The notes: generated from the sequence alone by a model not told the origin. DNA of 64,000 bases from QYQD01 sp040754095 (GCA_040754095.1 JBFMFO010000003.1:80095-144094), one strand, 5' to 3'; positions 52,224-60,881 are shown, counted from the first letter of the stretch. Made by a program: numbers and translations.

Positions 52224-52676
52224 ATGATAATAACCTACGAGGATATAATTATAAAGACCCTTACCCGGGTGCTGGCGCCGTTTTTACAGCTCTATGCCCT
52301 TTATGTCATTGCCCATGGGCACTACAGCCCCGGGGGTGGATTCCAGGGGGGCGTTATACTTGCGGCCAGTTTTATCCTGATGGTCATTTCTTTCGGGCTG
52401 GATATGGCCAGGAGGCGGTTGTCTGAAAAGGTAGATATCATATTCCTCTGTCTCGGACTTTTAATTTATTCAGGGACCGGGGCCTTATGCCTGGCCTTGG
52501 GTGGAAATTTTCTGGATTATAGAGAGCTGGCAAAGTTATTGCCGGTAACCATAGCTAAGGCCAGGGCTTTGGGTATCCTTTTTGTGGAGATAGGCGTTGG
52601 CTTTGGCGTCATGGCTGTTATGACCTCTTTGGTCTATGATATTTCCAGCGGGGGGTTACCGCCTGAGCGCAGGTAA
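52224..52676 (+). CDS. mrpB: Mrp antiporter subunit B (MnhB domain)
   Basis: 150 residues with four membrane helices and the MnhB signature GHYSPGGGFQGGVILAASFIL near residues 28-48. Part of the cation/proton antiporter in the inner membrane. It follows mrpE by 37 bases and precedes the regulator-like gene by 32. Confidence 0.92.
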   Translation: MIITYEDIIIKTLTRVLAPFLQLYALYVIAHGHYSPGGGFQGGVILAASFILMVISFGLDMARRRLSEKVDIIFLCLGLLIYSGTGALCLALGGNFLDYRELAKLLPVTIAKARALGILFVEIGVGFGVMAVMTSLVYDISSGGLPPERR

Positions 52677-52708
52677 ACATTAACCGGAAAGGTCCATGGA
52701 CGAGACAA

Positions 52709-53686
52709 TTGGATATTAAGGATATACAAAGACAATCTATAAAAATGCAGCAAGTCTATAACATGATCTTAAATCTTGCTCCAACGGATGTTACTGTGCT
52801 GATCCAGGGAGAGGACGGGACGGAGAAGGAATGGGTGGCTGAGTCCATCCATGCCCATAGTTCCCGGAGAGACAAGGCATTCGTGGTTATTAATTGTGCT
52901 GCTTATCCCCGGTCTTTATTGGAGAACGAGCTTTTCGGGTATGCCAGGGGCGGCAATAAAAAGGCCAGATATCACAAAAGGGGGCACCTTGAAAGAGCCG
53001 ATGGCGGCACAGTCTTCTTAAACGATATTGACGAGGTACTCCCCTTATCTCAGGTCAGACTTCTGAAATTTTTGGAAGCGATGGAATTCGAAAGGCCCGG
53101 CGGCGGGGGAAAGATTAGGGTAAACGTACGCATGATAACGGCCGCGGATAAGGATCTGAAAGAGGAAGTGGAGAAGGGGACATTTAATGAAGAACTGTAC
53201 TACCGCCTCAGCATTATAAATATATATATCCCGCCCCTGAGACAGAGAAAAGAAGACATACCTTTCTGGGTTGAATATTTTATGGAGCGGTTATCCGGTG
53301 AGGGTAAAGGTGTCATCAAAAAGATTACCCCCAAGGCCATGCAGTTTTTGATGGATTATTCCTGGCCCGGCAATGTCAAGGAATTGGAGAACACTATCCA
53401 GTATGCTTATCTCACGACGCGAGATGAGCTTATTGACCAGGATGACCTTATTCCCCGGCTGCGCAATGAGGTGGCCAGGGAAGAGAAGGAGGGGGTAATC
53501 TCATTCGAGGATAACGAGAAAAGATTTCTGCTGAAGATGTTGAGGGAAGAAAACTGGAACAAGCTCCAGGTGGCCAAAAAACTCAAAATCAGCCGAAGTA
53601 CCCTTTATGCCAAGCTAAAGAAATACAATCTGGTAAGCAAACCCTCGTCAGTAGCAGAGGGTGTGAGGGTAAATACAAAAACGTAA
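52709..53686 (+). CDS. Degenerate sigma-54 activator (AAA+ and Fis-type HTH) inside the mrp operon
   Basis: 325 residues: AAA+ domain (about 5-245) and C-terminal HTH (about 280-315), no sensory domain. It is a clear paralogue of the activator at 43084. The HTH is kept almost unchanged (LQVAKKLKISRSTLYAKLKKYN), but the motor is altered everywhere: Walker A GEDGTEKE for GESGTGKE; GGNKKA where GAFTGA should be; Walker B GTVFLNDIDE for GTIFLDEIGE; sensor I Asn to Asp (TAADKDL); first Arg finger lost (FNEELYYRL); sensor II Arg to Lys (WPGNVKEL). It should bind DNA but not activate sigma-54, so it may compete with the intact activator. TTG start with a weak ribosome site; Met at 52745 is the alternative. 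Confidence 0.88.
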   Translation: MDIKDIQRQSIKMQQVYNMILNLAPTDVTVLIQGEDGTEKEWVAESIHAHSSRRDKAFVVINCAAYPRSLLENELFGYARGGNKKARYHKRGHLERADGGTVFLNDIDEVLPLSQVRLLKFLEAMEFERPGGGGKIRVNVRMITAADKDLKEEVEKGTFNEELYYRLSIINIYIPPLRQRKEDIPFWVEYFMERLSGEGKGVIKKITPKAMQFLMDYSWPGNVKELENTIQYAYLTTRDELIDQDDLIPRLRNEVAREEKEGVISFEDNEKRFLLKMLREENWNKLQVAKKLKISRSTLYAKLKKYNLVSKPSSVAEGVRVNTKT

Positions 53687-53705
53687 TGTTCTACGGGGTG
53701 TCACT

Positions 53706-53981
53706 ATGATCGATATGCAGCGATTCTTTATAGGCGTGAGTATTGCATTATTATTTCTGGTATTTCTTTGCCTCTACAGGGCTGTCTGGGGACCGTTTAT
53801 TACCAACCGGATAATAGGCGTAGGCGCTATCGGGACCAAGACGCTGATTGTTTTGCTCCTTATGGGTTTCATATACGACCGGCTGGATATGTTTGTGGAT
53901 ATCAGCATAGTTTACGCCCTCTTGAACTTTATCGGCACCCTGGCTGCGGCCAAGTATTTCGAGATGAAGGGAGAGGTTTAA
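53706..53981 (+). CDS. mrpF: Mrp antiporter subunit F
   Basis: 91 residues, three membrane helices, typical MnhF segments: LYRAVWGPFITNRIIGVGAIGTKTLIVL and FVDISIVYALLNFIGTLAAAKYFE. Small subunit of the antiporter complex. Starts 20 bases after the regulator-like gene and is followed by mrpG three bases on, so the operon continues through that gene. Confidence 0.92.
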   Translation: MIDMQRFFIGVSIALLFLVFLCLYRAVWGPFITNRIIGVGAIGTKTLIVLLLMGFIYDRLDMFVDISIVYALLNFIGTLAAAKYFEMKGEV

Positions 53982-53984
53982 TTA

Positions 53985-54347
53985 ATGGATACCATGACCA
54001 TAGGATCGATACTGACCGCGATTTTTCTCCTCCTCGGTCTGCTTTTCTTCACCGGCGGAACCATCGGGCTATTACGCCTCCCTGACTTTTTCTGTCGTAT
54101 GCATGCCACGGGAAAGAGCGATACCCTGGCGGTTCTTCTGTCTCTGTTTGGCCTGGCGATTTACAATGCATTTGATGGCAACTTTGCGCTACCCTACATT
54201 CTGGTAAGCATAAAGATTATTTTTATCGCTATCTTCTGGTTTCTGGCCGGTCCGACCGGAACACATGCCATATCCCGGGCGGCCTTCCGGTGCGGCGTAA
54301 AACCCTGGACTCTGGAGCATCAGTTTAAGGAGGTGGAGAAGGAATGA
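53985..54347 (+). CDS. mrpG: Mrp antiporter subunit G
   Basis: 120 residues with three membrane helices and the MnhG core GTIGLLRLPDFFCRMHATGKSDTLAVLLSL. The C-terminal tail after helix 3 (GTHAISRAAFRCGVKPW) is typical of the Mbh/Mrp forms. The stop overlaps the next start (ATGA), showing tight coupling. Confidence 0.92.
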   Translation: MDTMTIGSILTAIFLLLGLLFFTGGTIGLLRLPDFFCRMHATGKSDTLAVLLSLFGLAIYNAFDGNFALPYILVSIKIIFIAIFWFLAGPTGTHAISRAAFRCGVKPWTLEHQFKEVEKE

Positions 54348-54589
54348 TACTTCCACTGGATCTCATACTGCTTCTCTTTGTGGTAATAACCGGTATTGCG
54401 GCCCTACAGATAAAAGATCTCTTGGGCGCTACGATTATCCTTGGATCCTTCAGCTTCTTCATGTGCCTGATCTATACCGAGATGGGTGCGGTGGATGTGG
54501 CTTTTACCGAGGCCTGCGTGGGGGCCGGGGTCGGCACCGTCCTGTTTATCGCCGCAGTCCATAAGACAAAAAGGAGGTCGAAAGATTGA
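54344..54589 (+). CDS. MbhD-like antiporter subunit (DUF4040)
   Basis: 81 residues, two to three membrane helices, with GAVDVAFTEACVGAGVGTVLFIAAV, the mark of the DUF4040/MbhD family. It equals a piece of the C-terminal part of MrpA in fused systems. Overlaps both neighbours by four bases. In Mbh and Mrp complexes this domain lies next to the ND5-like subunits. Confidence 0.88.
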   Translation: MILPLDLILLLFVVITGIAALQIKDLLGATIILGSFSFFMCLIYTEMGAVDVAFTEACVGAGVGTVLFIAAVHKTKRRSKD

Positions 54590-54879
54590 AAGCGTTTGCT
54601 TTGCTTACGGTAATCATAACCGGTGTCATGCTCGTCTATGGCGCAGAGGACTTCCCCATGTGGGGTGATCCAAATCAGCCGGGCAGCGTTCATGTTTCGC
54701 CTCGTTATACTCAAGGTACGTATATAGAGACGGGCACCCCCAATATAGTCACTTCCGTAGTGGCCGATTATAGGGGCTATGACACCATGGGGGAGACTAC
54801 GGTTATCTTTACGGCAGGGATGGCCTGTATCCTGATGTTACGGAAGAAAAAGAGGGGCGAGGGAGAAAACAATGTTTGA
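54586..54879 (+). CDS. MbhE-like antiporter subunit
   Basis: 97 residues: one N-terminal helix, a periplasmic loop with PNIVTSVVADYRGYDTMGETTVIFTAGMA, and a second helix ending in basic residues. The phrase VTSVVADYRGYDTMGE is the hallmark of the MbhE domain, which corresponds to the very C-terminus of MrpA. Together with the preceding gene it replaces the C-terminal part of MrpA as separate small genes. Overlaps the neighbours. Confidence 0.88.
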   Translation: MKAFALLTVIITGVMLVYGAEDFPMWGDPNQPGSVHVSPRYTQGTYIETGTPNIVTSVVADYRGYDTMGETTVIFTAGMACILMLRKKKRGEGENNV

Positions 54880-55258
54880 GTACATCATCAGTAAATATAA
54901 CTACTGGGTTTATATCTTTCTGATGATGCTTGGTCTTTACGGCATGATCGGTAAGAGAAATCTGGTAAAAAAGCTCATCGGTATGAACATCTTTCAGGTG
55001 GCCATAATACTCTTCTATATTTCCATCGGGTCTAAGGTTGGGGCCTCTATACCTATACTCACGGCGGAAGACCTTCATGGAATGGCGGATCCGGTAAAGT
55101 ATATGAATCCCCTGCCGCATGTCCTGATGCTTACGGCTATCGTGGTGGGTATCGCCACTACGGGGGTGGCCCTGGCCATAATAATCATGATTTACAACCG
55201 GTATAAGACCCTGGCTGAGGACGAGATATTAGAAATTCGCAAAAAATCTGGAGTCTAA
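54872..55258 (+). CDS. mrpC: Mrp antiporter subunit C (NuoK-like)
   Basis: 128 residues, three membrane helices with buried Glu/Asp positions, related to NuoK. Segments YWVYIFLMMLGLYGMIGKRNLVKKLIGMNIFQVAIILFYI and PLPHVLMLTAIVVGIATTGVALAIII are typical of MnhC. Overlaps the MbhE-like gene by eight bases and lies one base before the first ND5-like gene. Confidence 0.93.
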   Translation: MFEYIISKYNYWVYIFLMMLGLYGMIGKRNLVKKLIGMNIFQVAIILFYISIGSKVGASIPILTAEDLHGMADPVKYMNPLPHVLMLTAIVVGIATTGVALAIIIMIYNRYKTLAEDEILEIRKKSGV

Positions 55259-55259
55259 G

Positions 55260-56759
55260 ATGAGTTACGAACATTGTCCTGTCCTAATTGTGATTGTTCC
55301 TTTGATGACCGCTTTTTTAGTGGCGCTACTTGGCTGGTTTAAGAAGAAAGCGTGTTATCCTTTAACCTTGGCTGCCTTGTTTGTATCCTTTATCTGCTCT
55401 CTTGGAATTCTAGATACTATCATATCCAAGGGAACTATTCACTACCACCTTGGCGGATGGGAACCACCGTGGGGCATCGAGTACGTGGTTGATTATCTTA
55501 ACGGTTTTATGCTGGTAATGCTGACTTTCATTGCCCTGGTGGTAGCTATTTACTCAAAAAGGAGTGTTGAGCAGGAAATTCCTGAAAAGACAGTCCCATA
55601 TTATAGTATCTTCCTGCTCATGGTGACTGGCCTTATCGGCATCACGGTCACCGGAGACCTCTTTAACGTGTTTGTGTTTCTGGAGATTGCCTCCCTCGCC
55701 GCCTATGCCCTCATAGCGGTTGGTGAAGACGGGGCGCCTATGGCGGCATTCAACTATGTAATCATGGGCACCATAGGGGCCTGTTTTTACTATCTGGGGA
55801 TCGGCTACGTGTACATTGTGACCGGTTCGTTGAACATGGCCGATTTGTCCCAGCTATTACCCGCCCTATATCATAACAAGGCGGTGCTGGTCGGCTTTGC
55901 CTTGTTTACGGTGGGAATCGCCGTCAAAATGGGGCTCTTTCCGTTGCATGTCTGGCTTCCGGACTCATATACCTATGCGCCCTCTGTCACCAGCGCGGTT
56001 ATCGCCCCCATGTTCACCAAGGTCATGGCCTATCTCATGGTCCGGATTTTCTTTACGTTGTTTAAACCGCATTTTTCCATAGACCTGATCCCAATAACTC
56101 AAATCCTGACCTGGGTGGCGGTCGCCGGCATTATCGCCGGTTCGATCCTGGCCATCGCCCAGACCGATTTGAAAAGGATGCTGGCCTATTCTTCCATAGC
56201 GAACATCGGGTATATCGTGCTGGGCATCGGGCTGGCCAACCGTATGGGGCTTACCGGCAGCTTACTGCACATTTTGAACCATGCCTTTATGAAGGGGACC
56301 CTGTTCCTGGTGGCCGGTGGAATAATGTACAAAATGGGTATGAGGGATATTACGCAGTTCCGGGGGTTGCATAAAAAGATGCCCCTTACCATGGGCGCCT
56401 TTACCATTGCCGCCCTCTCCATGATCGGCATACCGCCTACCGGCGGGTTCTTCAGCAAATTTTACCTGATCCTGGGCGCAATCGATGCCGAACAGTGGGC
56501 CTTTATAGTGGTTCTGTTGGCCAGCAGTCTGCTCAATGCCGTTTACTTCTTCCGGATTATAGAAAATGCCTATCTCGAGCCCCCGGTGACCGCCTATGCC
56601 ACCGATGGCGGGACACACGAGGAGATAAAGCGGGATGAGCTTCCCCTAAGCATGCTTATCCCCACCCTTATTATGGCGGCTGGAGTAGTCTTGTTAGGTA
56701 TCTTTAATGAACGCATTATCGCCTTTATCATTCGCTTTGCGGTTCCGGCAAGCTTTTAA
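55260..56759 (+). CDS. mrpD: Mrp antiporter subunit D, first ND5-like copy
   Basis: 499 residues, about 14 membrane helices, proton-translocating family (NuoL/M/N, MrpA/D). Key conserved points: FLEIASLAAYALIAVGED (Glu of helix 5 region), HVWLPDSYTYAPSVTSAVIAPMFTKVMAYL (central Lys), LNHAFMKGTLFLVAGG (helix 12 Lys) and GIPPTGGFFSKFYL. Ion selectivity cannot be read from the sequence. One of three such copies here. Confidence 0.93.
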   Translation: MSYEHCPVLIVIVPLMTAFLVALLGWFKKKACYPLTLAALFVSFICSLGILDTIISKGTIHYHLGGWEPPWGIEYVVDYLNGFMLVMLTFIALVVAIYSKRSVEQEIPEKTVPYYSIFLLMVTGLIGITVTGDLFNVFVFLEIASLAAYALIAVGEDGAPMAAFNYVIMGTIGACFYYLGIGYVYIVTGSLNMADLSQLLPALYHNKAVLVGFALFTVGIAVKMGLFPLHVWLPDSYTYAPSVTSAVIAPMFTKVMAYLMVRIFFTLFKPHFSIDLIPITQILTWVAVAGIIAGSILAIAQTDLKRMLAYSSIANIGYIVLGIGLANRMGLTGSLLHILNHAFMKGTLFLVAGGIMYKMGMRDITQFRGLHKKMPLTMGAFTIAALSMIGIPPTGGFFSKFYLILGAIDAEQWAFIVVLLASSLLNAVYFFRIIENAYLEPPVTAYATDGGTHEEIKRDELPLSMLIPTLIMAAGVVLLGIFNERIIAFIIRFAVPASF

Positions 56760-56774
56760 CCGGGAGGAGACAGG

Positions 56775-58274
56775 ATGGAAATCGTATATTCAATAAAGCC
56801 GCTACTTGCTGTTCTGGTATCACTCATCGCTGCCCCATTGATTCTTCTTACCGGCGAAAGGCAAAAGAATCTCCGGGAATTTTGGACGATTCTGGCGGCA
56901 GTCATTAAATTTTCTATTGTAGTTTCGATGGTTCCATTAGTGTTGGACGGGAAGATTATAGAATATACCATCCTTCCCATAGCCCCCGGCCTCCTTTTGC
57001 AATTAAGGGTGGAGCCTTTCGGTATGGTCTTTGCTCTCCTGTCTTCCACCCTCTGGATCGCTACCTCTTTTTACTCCATAGGCTACATGAGGGGATTGAA
57101 GGAGCATGCCCAGACACGTTATTTTTTTGCCTTTGCCATGTGTCTGTCCTCGGCCATCGGTATCGCCTTTTCCGCCAATCTCTTAACCCTGTTTGTTTTC
57201 TATGAGATCCTGACCATATCTACCTGGCCATTGGTTATTCATAAAGAGACCAAAGAGGCGATTGTAGGTGGCCGAAAATACCTGCTTTATACACTGGTCG
57301 CCGGTACTCTTATACTTTTCTCGGCGGCGATGATCTACCATCTTACCGGCACTCTTAACTTTACACCGGGCGGCTTTGTGGCCGGTCATGGGACCCCGGC
57401 CATGCTGACCTTGCTCCTGATAACCCTTATACTTGGTTTTGGTGTCAAGGCCGGCATTATGCCCATGCACGAATGGTTGCCGACAGCCATGATCGCCCCC
57501 ACGCCGGTCAGCGCCCTCCTCCATGCCGTGGCCGTGGTGAAGGCCGGCGTCTTTGGATGTCTCAGGGTTATCCTCTATGTCTTTGGTCCGAAAGTTCTCA
57601 CTGATCTGCAATTGTGGCTGCCCCTGGCCTATTTCGTTTCCTTCACCATACTTGCCGCCGGATTGTTGGCCTTAGGGCAGGATCATCTCAAACGGCGGCT
57701 GGCATTTTCCACGGTAAACTGCCTTTCTATTATGGTCTTGGGAGCTGCTTTATTATCGAAGAGCAGTATTACCGGTGGAATACTGCATATGGCTTTCCAT
57801 GGTTTTATGAAAATCACCCTCTTTTTCTGTGCCGGGGCCATATATGTCAAGACCCACAAGGAGTATATCAGTCAACTGGACGGCCTGGGCAGGCAGATGC
57901 CGCTTACCTTCGGCGCCTTTGCTATAGGAGCTATGGGCCTCGCAGGGGTTCCGCCGGTAAATGGCTTCATAAGCAAATGGTTCCTGTGCCTGGGCGCCTT
58001 GGAGGCTAAAGAGATTGTCTTTCTGGTAGTACTGCTGACGAGCGCCCTGCTGGACGTGGCCTTTTTCTTCCCCATTATTTATAAGGCCTTCTTTAAGAAG
58101 CCCCTGGATGATGTCAAGCCGCATTTTGATGAAGCCCCGATGTTTATGGTCGTACCGCTTGTGGCTACTGCCGTTATATCTGTCGTTTTGGGGATCGCAC
58201 CGGATGCCGGTGTGCACTTTTTCAGAATAGCCAAGCTGGCTGTAAGCAGCATACTAGGATTAGGAGCAGGTTGA
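56775..58274 (+). CDS. Mrp-type antiporter subunit, second ND5-like copy
   Basis: 499 residues, about 14 helices. Conserved sites: FVFYEILTISTWPLVIHKET, MHEWLPTAMIAPTPVSALLHAVAVVKAGVFG, MAFHGFMKITLFFCAGA and GVPPVNGFISKWFL. The HEWLP and SALLHAVAVVKAG segments put it nearer to MrpA/NuoL-type N-terminal regions than the first copy. It starts 15 bases after it with GGGAGGAGACAGG before the ATG. Confidence 0.92.
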   Translation: MEIVYSIKPLLAVLVSLIAAPLILLTGERQKNLREFWTILAAVIKFSIVVSMVPLVLDGKIIEYTILPIAPGLLLQLRVEPFGMVFALLSSTLWIATSFYSIGYMRGLKEHAQTRYFFAFAMCLSSAIGIAFSANLLTLFVFYEILTISTWPLVIHKETKEAIVGGRKYLLYTLVAGTLILFSAAMIYHLTGTLNFTPGGFVAGHGTPAMLTLLLITLILGFGVKAGIMPMHEWLPTAMIAPTPVSALLHAVAVVKAGVFGCLRVILYVFGPKVLTDLQLWLPLAYFVSFTILAAGLLALGQDHLKRRLAFSTVNCLSIMVLGAALLSKSSITGGILHMAFHGFMKITLFFCAGAIYVKTHKEYISQLDGLGRQMPLTFGAFAIGAMGLAGVPPVNGFISKWFLCLGALEAKEIVFLVVLLTSALLDVAFFFPIIYKAFFKKPLDDVKPHFDEAPMFMVVPLVATAVISVVLGIAPDAGVHFFRIAKLAVSSILGLGAG

Positions 58275-58276
58275 TT

Positions 58277-58486
58277 ATGGAAGCGAATCTAAAGAAATTA
58301 TTTTTGGTTCTGGTCGTAGCCTGTATCCCGTTCGGTCTGTTTATCGGGCATGACCATGTACATTACTTTTGGCATCAGATACCCTCATTTGAGGCCATAT
58401 TCGGGTTTCTGGGGGCCATAGTGCTGCTCGGCGCGGCCCTGCTCTTAGGGGCCATAGCCCGCAAGAAGGAGGATTTTTATGACTAA
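58277..58486 (+). CDS. Small membrane protein between ND5-like subunits
   Basis: About 69 residues with two membrane helices (LFLVLVVACIPFGLFIG; AIFGFLGAIVLLGAALLLGA) joined by a His-rich loop (HDHVHYFWHQ). I do not know a named family. It lies inside the antiporter operon, overlapping the following gene by eight bases, so it is probably an accessory subunit. The ATG at 58277 has GGAG upstream; a TTG at 58271 is in frame. The His cluster might sense pH or metal, which is speculation. Confidence 0.75.
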   Translation: MEANLKKLFLVLVVACIPFGLFIGHDHVHYFWHQIPSFEAIFGFLGAIVLLGAALLLGAIARKKEDFYD

Positions 58487-60239
58487 TCCGGTCCCTCCCT
58501 TCATAATATTCATTCTGGGAGCCATGCTGGTGCCTATCCTCAGGGGAAGGCTGAGACAGATTTTTTTGCTTTTGCTCCCGGTAATAGGCCTGATCGACAT
58601 CATAAATCTGCCGGCCGGAACGAGCTGGGTATATGACTTTTTGGGCTATGAACTGATATTCGCCCGGGTCGACAAATTAAGCCTGGTCGTCGGCTATATC
58701 TTTGTCATTATAGGATTCTTAGGCATCATCTATTCCCTGCATGTGGAGGAGGCGGGACAGCATGTGGCCGCCCTTATGTACGTAGGGAGTTCTCTTGGTG
58801 TGGTCTTTGCGGGCGATTATTTTACCCTCTTCATATTTTGGGAGATTATGGCCGCCGCCTCTGTCTTTCTGGTTTGGTACCGCAAGGAGAAAGAGGCCCT
58901 TGATGCCGGCTTCAGGTATGTCCTGATGCACCTGTTCGGCGGCGCTTTGCTTTTGGCCGGCATTATCATGCATACCGCCTGGACCGGGTCCATAGCCATA
59001 CGCACCCCGCTACATGAGCTGCCGTTCTGGCTTATAATGTTCGGCTTCGGCCTGAACACTGCCTTCATTCCGTTGCATACCTGGCTCCCGGATGCCTATC
59101 CCCAGGGGACTATTACCGGCAGCGTCTTCATGTGCGTTTATACCACAAAAACCGGTGTCTATGTCCTGGCCAGATGTTTCCCGAACATAGATTTTGTGGC
59201 CTATATGGGCGGGGCCATGGCCGTCTATGGGGTTGTCTTCGCCCTGGCCCAGAATGATGCCCGTCGGCTTCTCTCCTACCACATCATGAGCCAGGTGGGC
59301 TACATGGTGGCCGGGGTTGGAGTGGGCGGAGCCTTAGGAGTGGATGGGGGCATAGCCCACGTGGTTAATCACATCCTCTATAAGGGGCTGTTGTTCATGT
59401 GCATGGGTTCGGTGATCTACATGACCGGCAAAAGGAAACTGACCGAGATGGGGGGACTGGCCAGGTATATGCCCGTTACCTGTATAGCCTGTATCATAGC
59501 CTCTCTCTCCATCTCCGGCGGCCCCGGCTTCAATGGGTTTGTGAGCAAAGGCATGGTCATCGCCTCCGCATCAGCGGATCATAAGCCCATCCTGGAGTTG
59601 ATGCTGACTCTGGCCTCGGTGGGCACTTTTCTTTCCTTTGTCAAGCTCTGCTACTTTGCGTTCTTTGCCAAAAACGAGGAGATCACCGCCAAGGAGGCGC
59701 CTTTGAACATGCAGGTGGCGATGGTTGCCACTGCTTTTCTCTGCGTATTCCTGGGCGTTTATCCGCAGCCGCTCCTGGAGTTATTGCCTTATCCGGTTCC
59801 GGTTGACTATCACACCTTTACTCCCGGCCATATTCTGGCGACGATTCAGATCTTCCTGCTCTCCGGTCTGGTCTTTATGGTGGCCAGGAACTATTTCGCG
59901 CCGCATAAGGGGATTGTCCTCGACGTTGACCTCTTCTACAGAATGGGTGGGCGGATTATCCTGTGGTTCTGCGAGAAGCCGCTCAATGCATTGCGGTCAG
60001 GGGTGCAGAGTTTTCTCACCAATGAGGTTGAGGGAACTGCGGTTCTCAGCCGGAATCCTTACAGGGCAGGCAGACTCATTAAATCCTATTTCCGCGGCGA
60101 CCCAAAAGACAAATACGAGGCTGTCCGGAACGAGCCATATAACGTGAATTCGTACCGGATACCCATCGGCGTATCGGCCGGTGTGGCCACCATATTCCTG
60201 TTTTTGCTTACCCTGATCTATTTTGCCGTCGGGGGATGA
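58479..60239 (+). CDS. Mrp-type antiporter subunit, third ND5-like copy
   Basis: 586 residues, about 14 helices plus a C-terminal extension (about 470-586) with a soluble stretch (RNPYRAGRLIKSYFRGDPKDKYEA) and a final membrane helix. Conserved sites: LFIFWEIMAAASVFLVWYRKE, HTWLPDAYPQGTITGSVFMCVYTTKTGVY, VNHILYKGLLFMCMG and GGPGFNGFVSKG. Last gene of the operon. Its long C-terminus may serve as an arm along the complex, as in NuoL-like proteins, but shorter. Confidence 0.92.
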   Translation: MTNPVPPFIIFILGAMLVPILRGRLRQIFLLLLPVIGLIDIINLPAGTSWVYDFLGYELIFARVDKLSLVVGYIFVIIGFLGIIYSLHVEEAGQHVAALMYVGSSLGVVFAGDYFTLFIFWEIMAAASVFLVWYRKEKEALDAGFRYVLMHLFGGALLLAGIIMHTAWTGSIAIRTPLHELPFWLIMFGFGLNTAFIPLHTWLPDAYPQGTITGSVFMCVYTTKTGVYVLARCFPNIDFVAYMGGAMAVYGVVFALAQNDARRLLSYHIMSQVGYMVAGVGVGGALGVDGGIAHVVNHILYKGLLFMCMGSVIYMTGKRKLTEMGGLARYMPVTCIACIIASLSISGGPGFNGFVSKGMVIASASADHKPILELMLTLASVGTFLSFVKLCYFAFFAKNEEITAKEAPLNMQVAMVATAFLCVFLGVYPQPLLELLPYPVPVDYHTFTPGHILATIQIFLLSGLVFMVARNYFAPHKGIVLDVDLFYRMGGRIILWFCEKPLNALRSGVQSFLTNEVEGTAVLSRNPYRAGRLIKSYFRGDPKDKYEAVRNEPYNVNSYRIPIGVSAGVATIFLFLLTLIYFAVGG

Positions 60240-60273
60240 AATCGGCCTTTTTGAAGGGGCAGGGGATCATTCC

Positions 60274-60310
60274 ATTTCCATCCGGGAGGCCAGGCTTTCC
60301 GGATGGAAAT
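60274..60310 (+). terminator. Candidate terminator after the mrp operon
   Basis: ATTTCCATCCGG (60274-60285) and CCGGATGGAAAT (60299-60310) form a perfect 12-bp stem with a 13-base loop. The following TATTTCATC is only moderately T-rich, and the right arm touches the stop codon of the convergent DUF1992 gene. Confidence 0.5.
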
Positions 60311-60675
60311 TATTTCATCTTGTCGATCAGTTTCTCATAATAAATCTGGTTTTCTTCAAAATTCACAGGCCGCTTCTGCATGACGTTGAGCTTCATGACC
60401 AGGAAATTCAGTTTCTTCATCTGCCGGTATTTTTCCCTTTCATCGGTGAGCCCGGATAACAGGTCCTGGGCAGCCCGGATATCCTTTTTCAACTGCAGTT
60501 CCGGTGGGATACAATCGGCATTTTTTAAAATTTTATAGACCAGGCGCAGATCTTCAGGGACATGGCTGTCGTCTTCGAAGACCAGGGGTTTCCCCTTGCC
60601 GGGCAGATTGTCAAACTCGCCCTTTTCAATGGCTTCCCTGATTATATTTTCTATAATACGCTGGGGGTAGATCAT
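60310..60675 (-). CDS. DUF1992 (DnaJ homologue subfamily C member 28-like) protein
   Basis: 121 residues from the Met of MIYPQRIIENIIREAIEKGEF (60675). The family motif EAIEKGEFDNLPGKGKPL is complete, followed by a helical part with DLRLVYKILKNADCIPPELQL. The biochemical role of DUF1992 is unknown; there is no J domain. An upstream in-frame ATG at 60726 would add 17 residues, but AAGG-n8-ATG at 60675 is better. The first ten codons and the upstream region are duplicated at 62369-62458. Confidence 0.88.
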   Translation of the reverse strand: MIYPQRIIENIIREAIEKGEFDNLPGKGKPLVFEDDSHVPEDLRLVYKILKNADCIPPELQLKKDIRAAQDLLSGLTDEREKYRQMKKLNFLVMKLNVMQKRPVNFEENQIYYEKLIDKMK

Positions 60676-60735
60676 AAGGGCAACCTTTATACTAAAAATA
60701 GCAGCGAATTTCGGCAGCCGCAACATTTAAATTAT
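60646..60735. repeat. 90-bp direct repeat, copy 1
   Basis: This copy covers the first ten codons of the DUF1992 gene and its upstream region. It matches 62369-62458 base for base except for six differences (about 93%), with no gap. Both copies have the same orientation and bracket the secreted-protein and toxin-antitoxin genes. Confidence 0.9.
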
Positions 60736-60852
60736 CCCTTAAAAAACCAGCCTTGTTTTTTGTTTTATCGATTCTATCCATCTCATATTTAAATACATTT
60801 TAGCTTATTGTGTTATTTGGCAAATTTTTATATGATGCTTGACATATTCGGC

Positions 60853-60881
60853 TTGGACGAAAAAAGTAGAGTCGATATTAT
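60853..60881 (+). promoter_or_regulatory. Possible promoter of the secreted-protein gene
   Basis: TTGGAC (60853-60858), 17 bases, TATTAT (60876-60881). A TTGACA lies a little further upstream at 60839-60844 but has no fitting -10. A dedicated promoter would be unusual for an ordinary cassette gene and normal for one acquired with its own control. Confidence 0.35.

Noticed and set aside
52696..52719. ATG at 52696 as start of the degenerate activator
   Set aside because: It is out of frame and meets a stop after seven codons.
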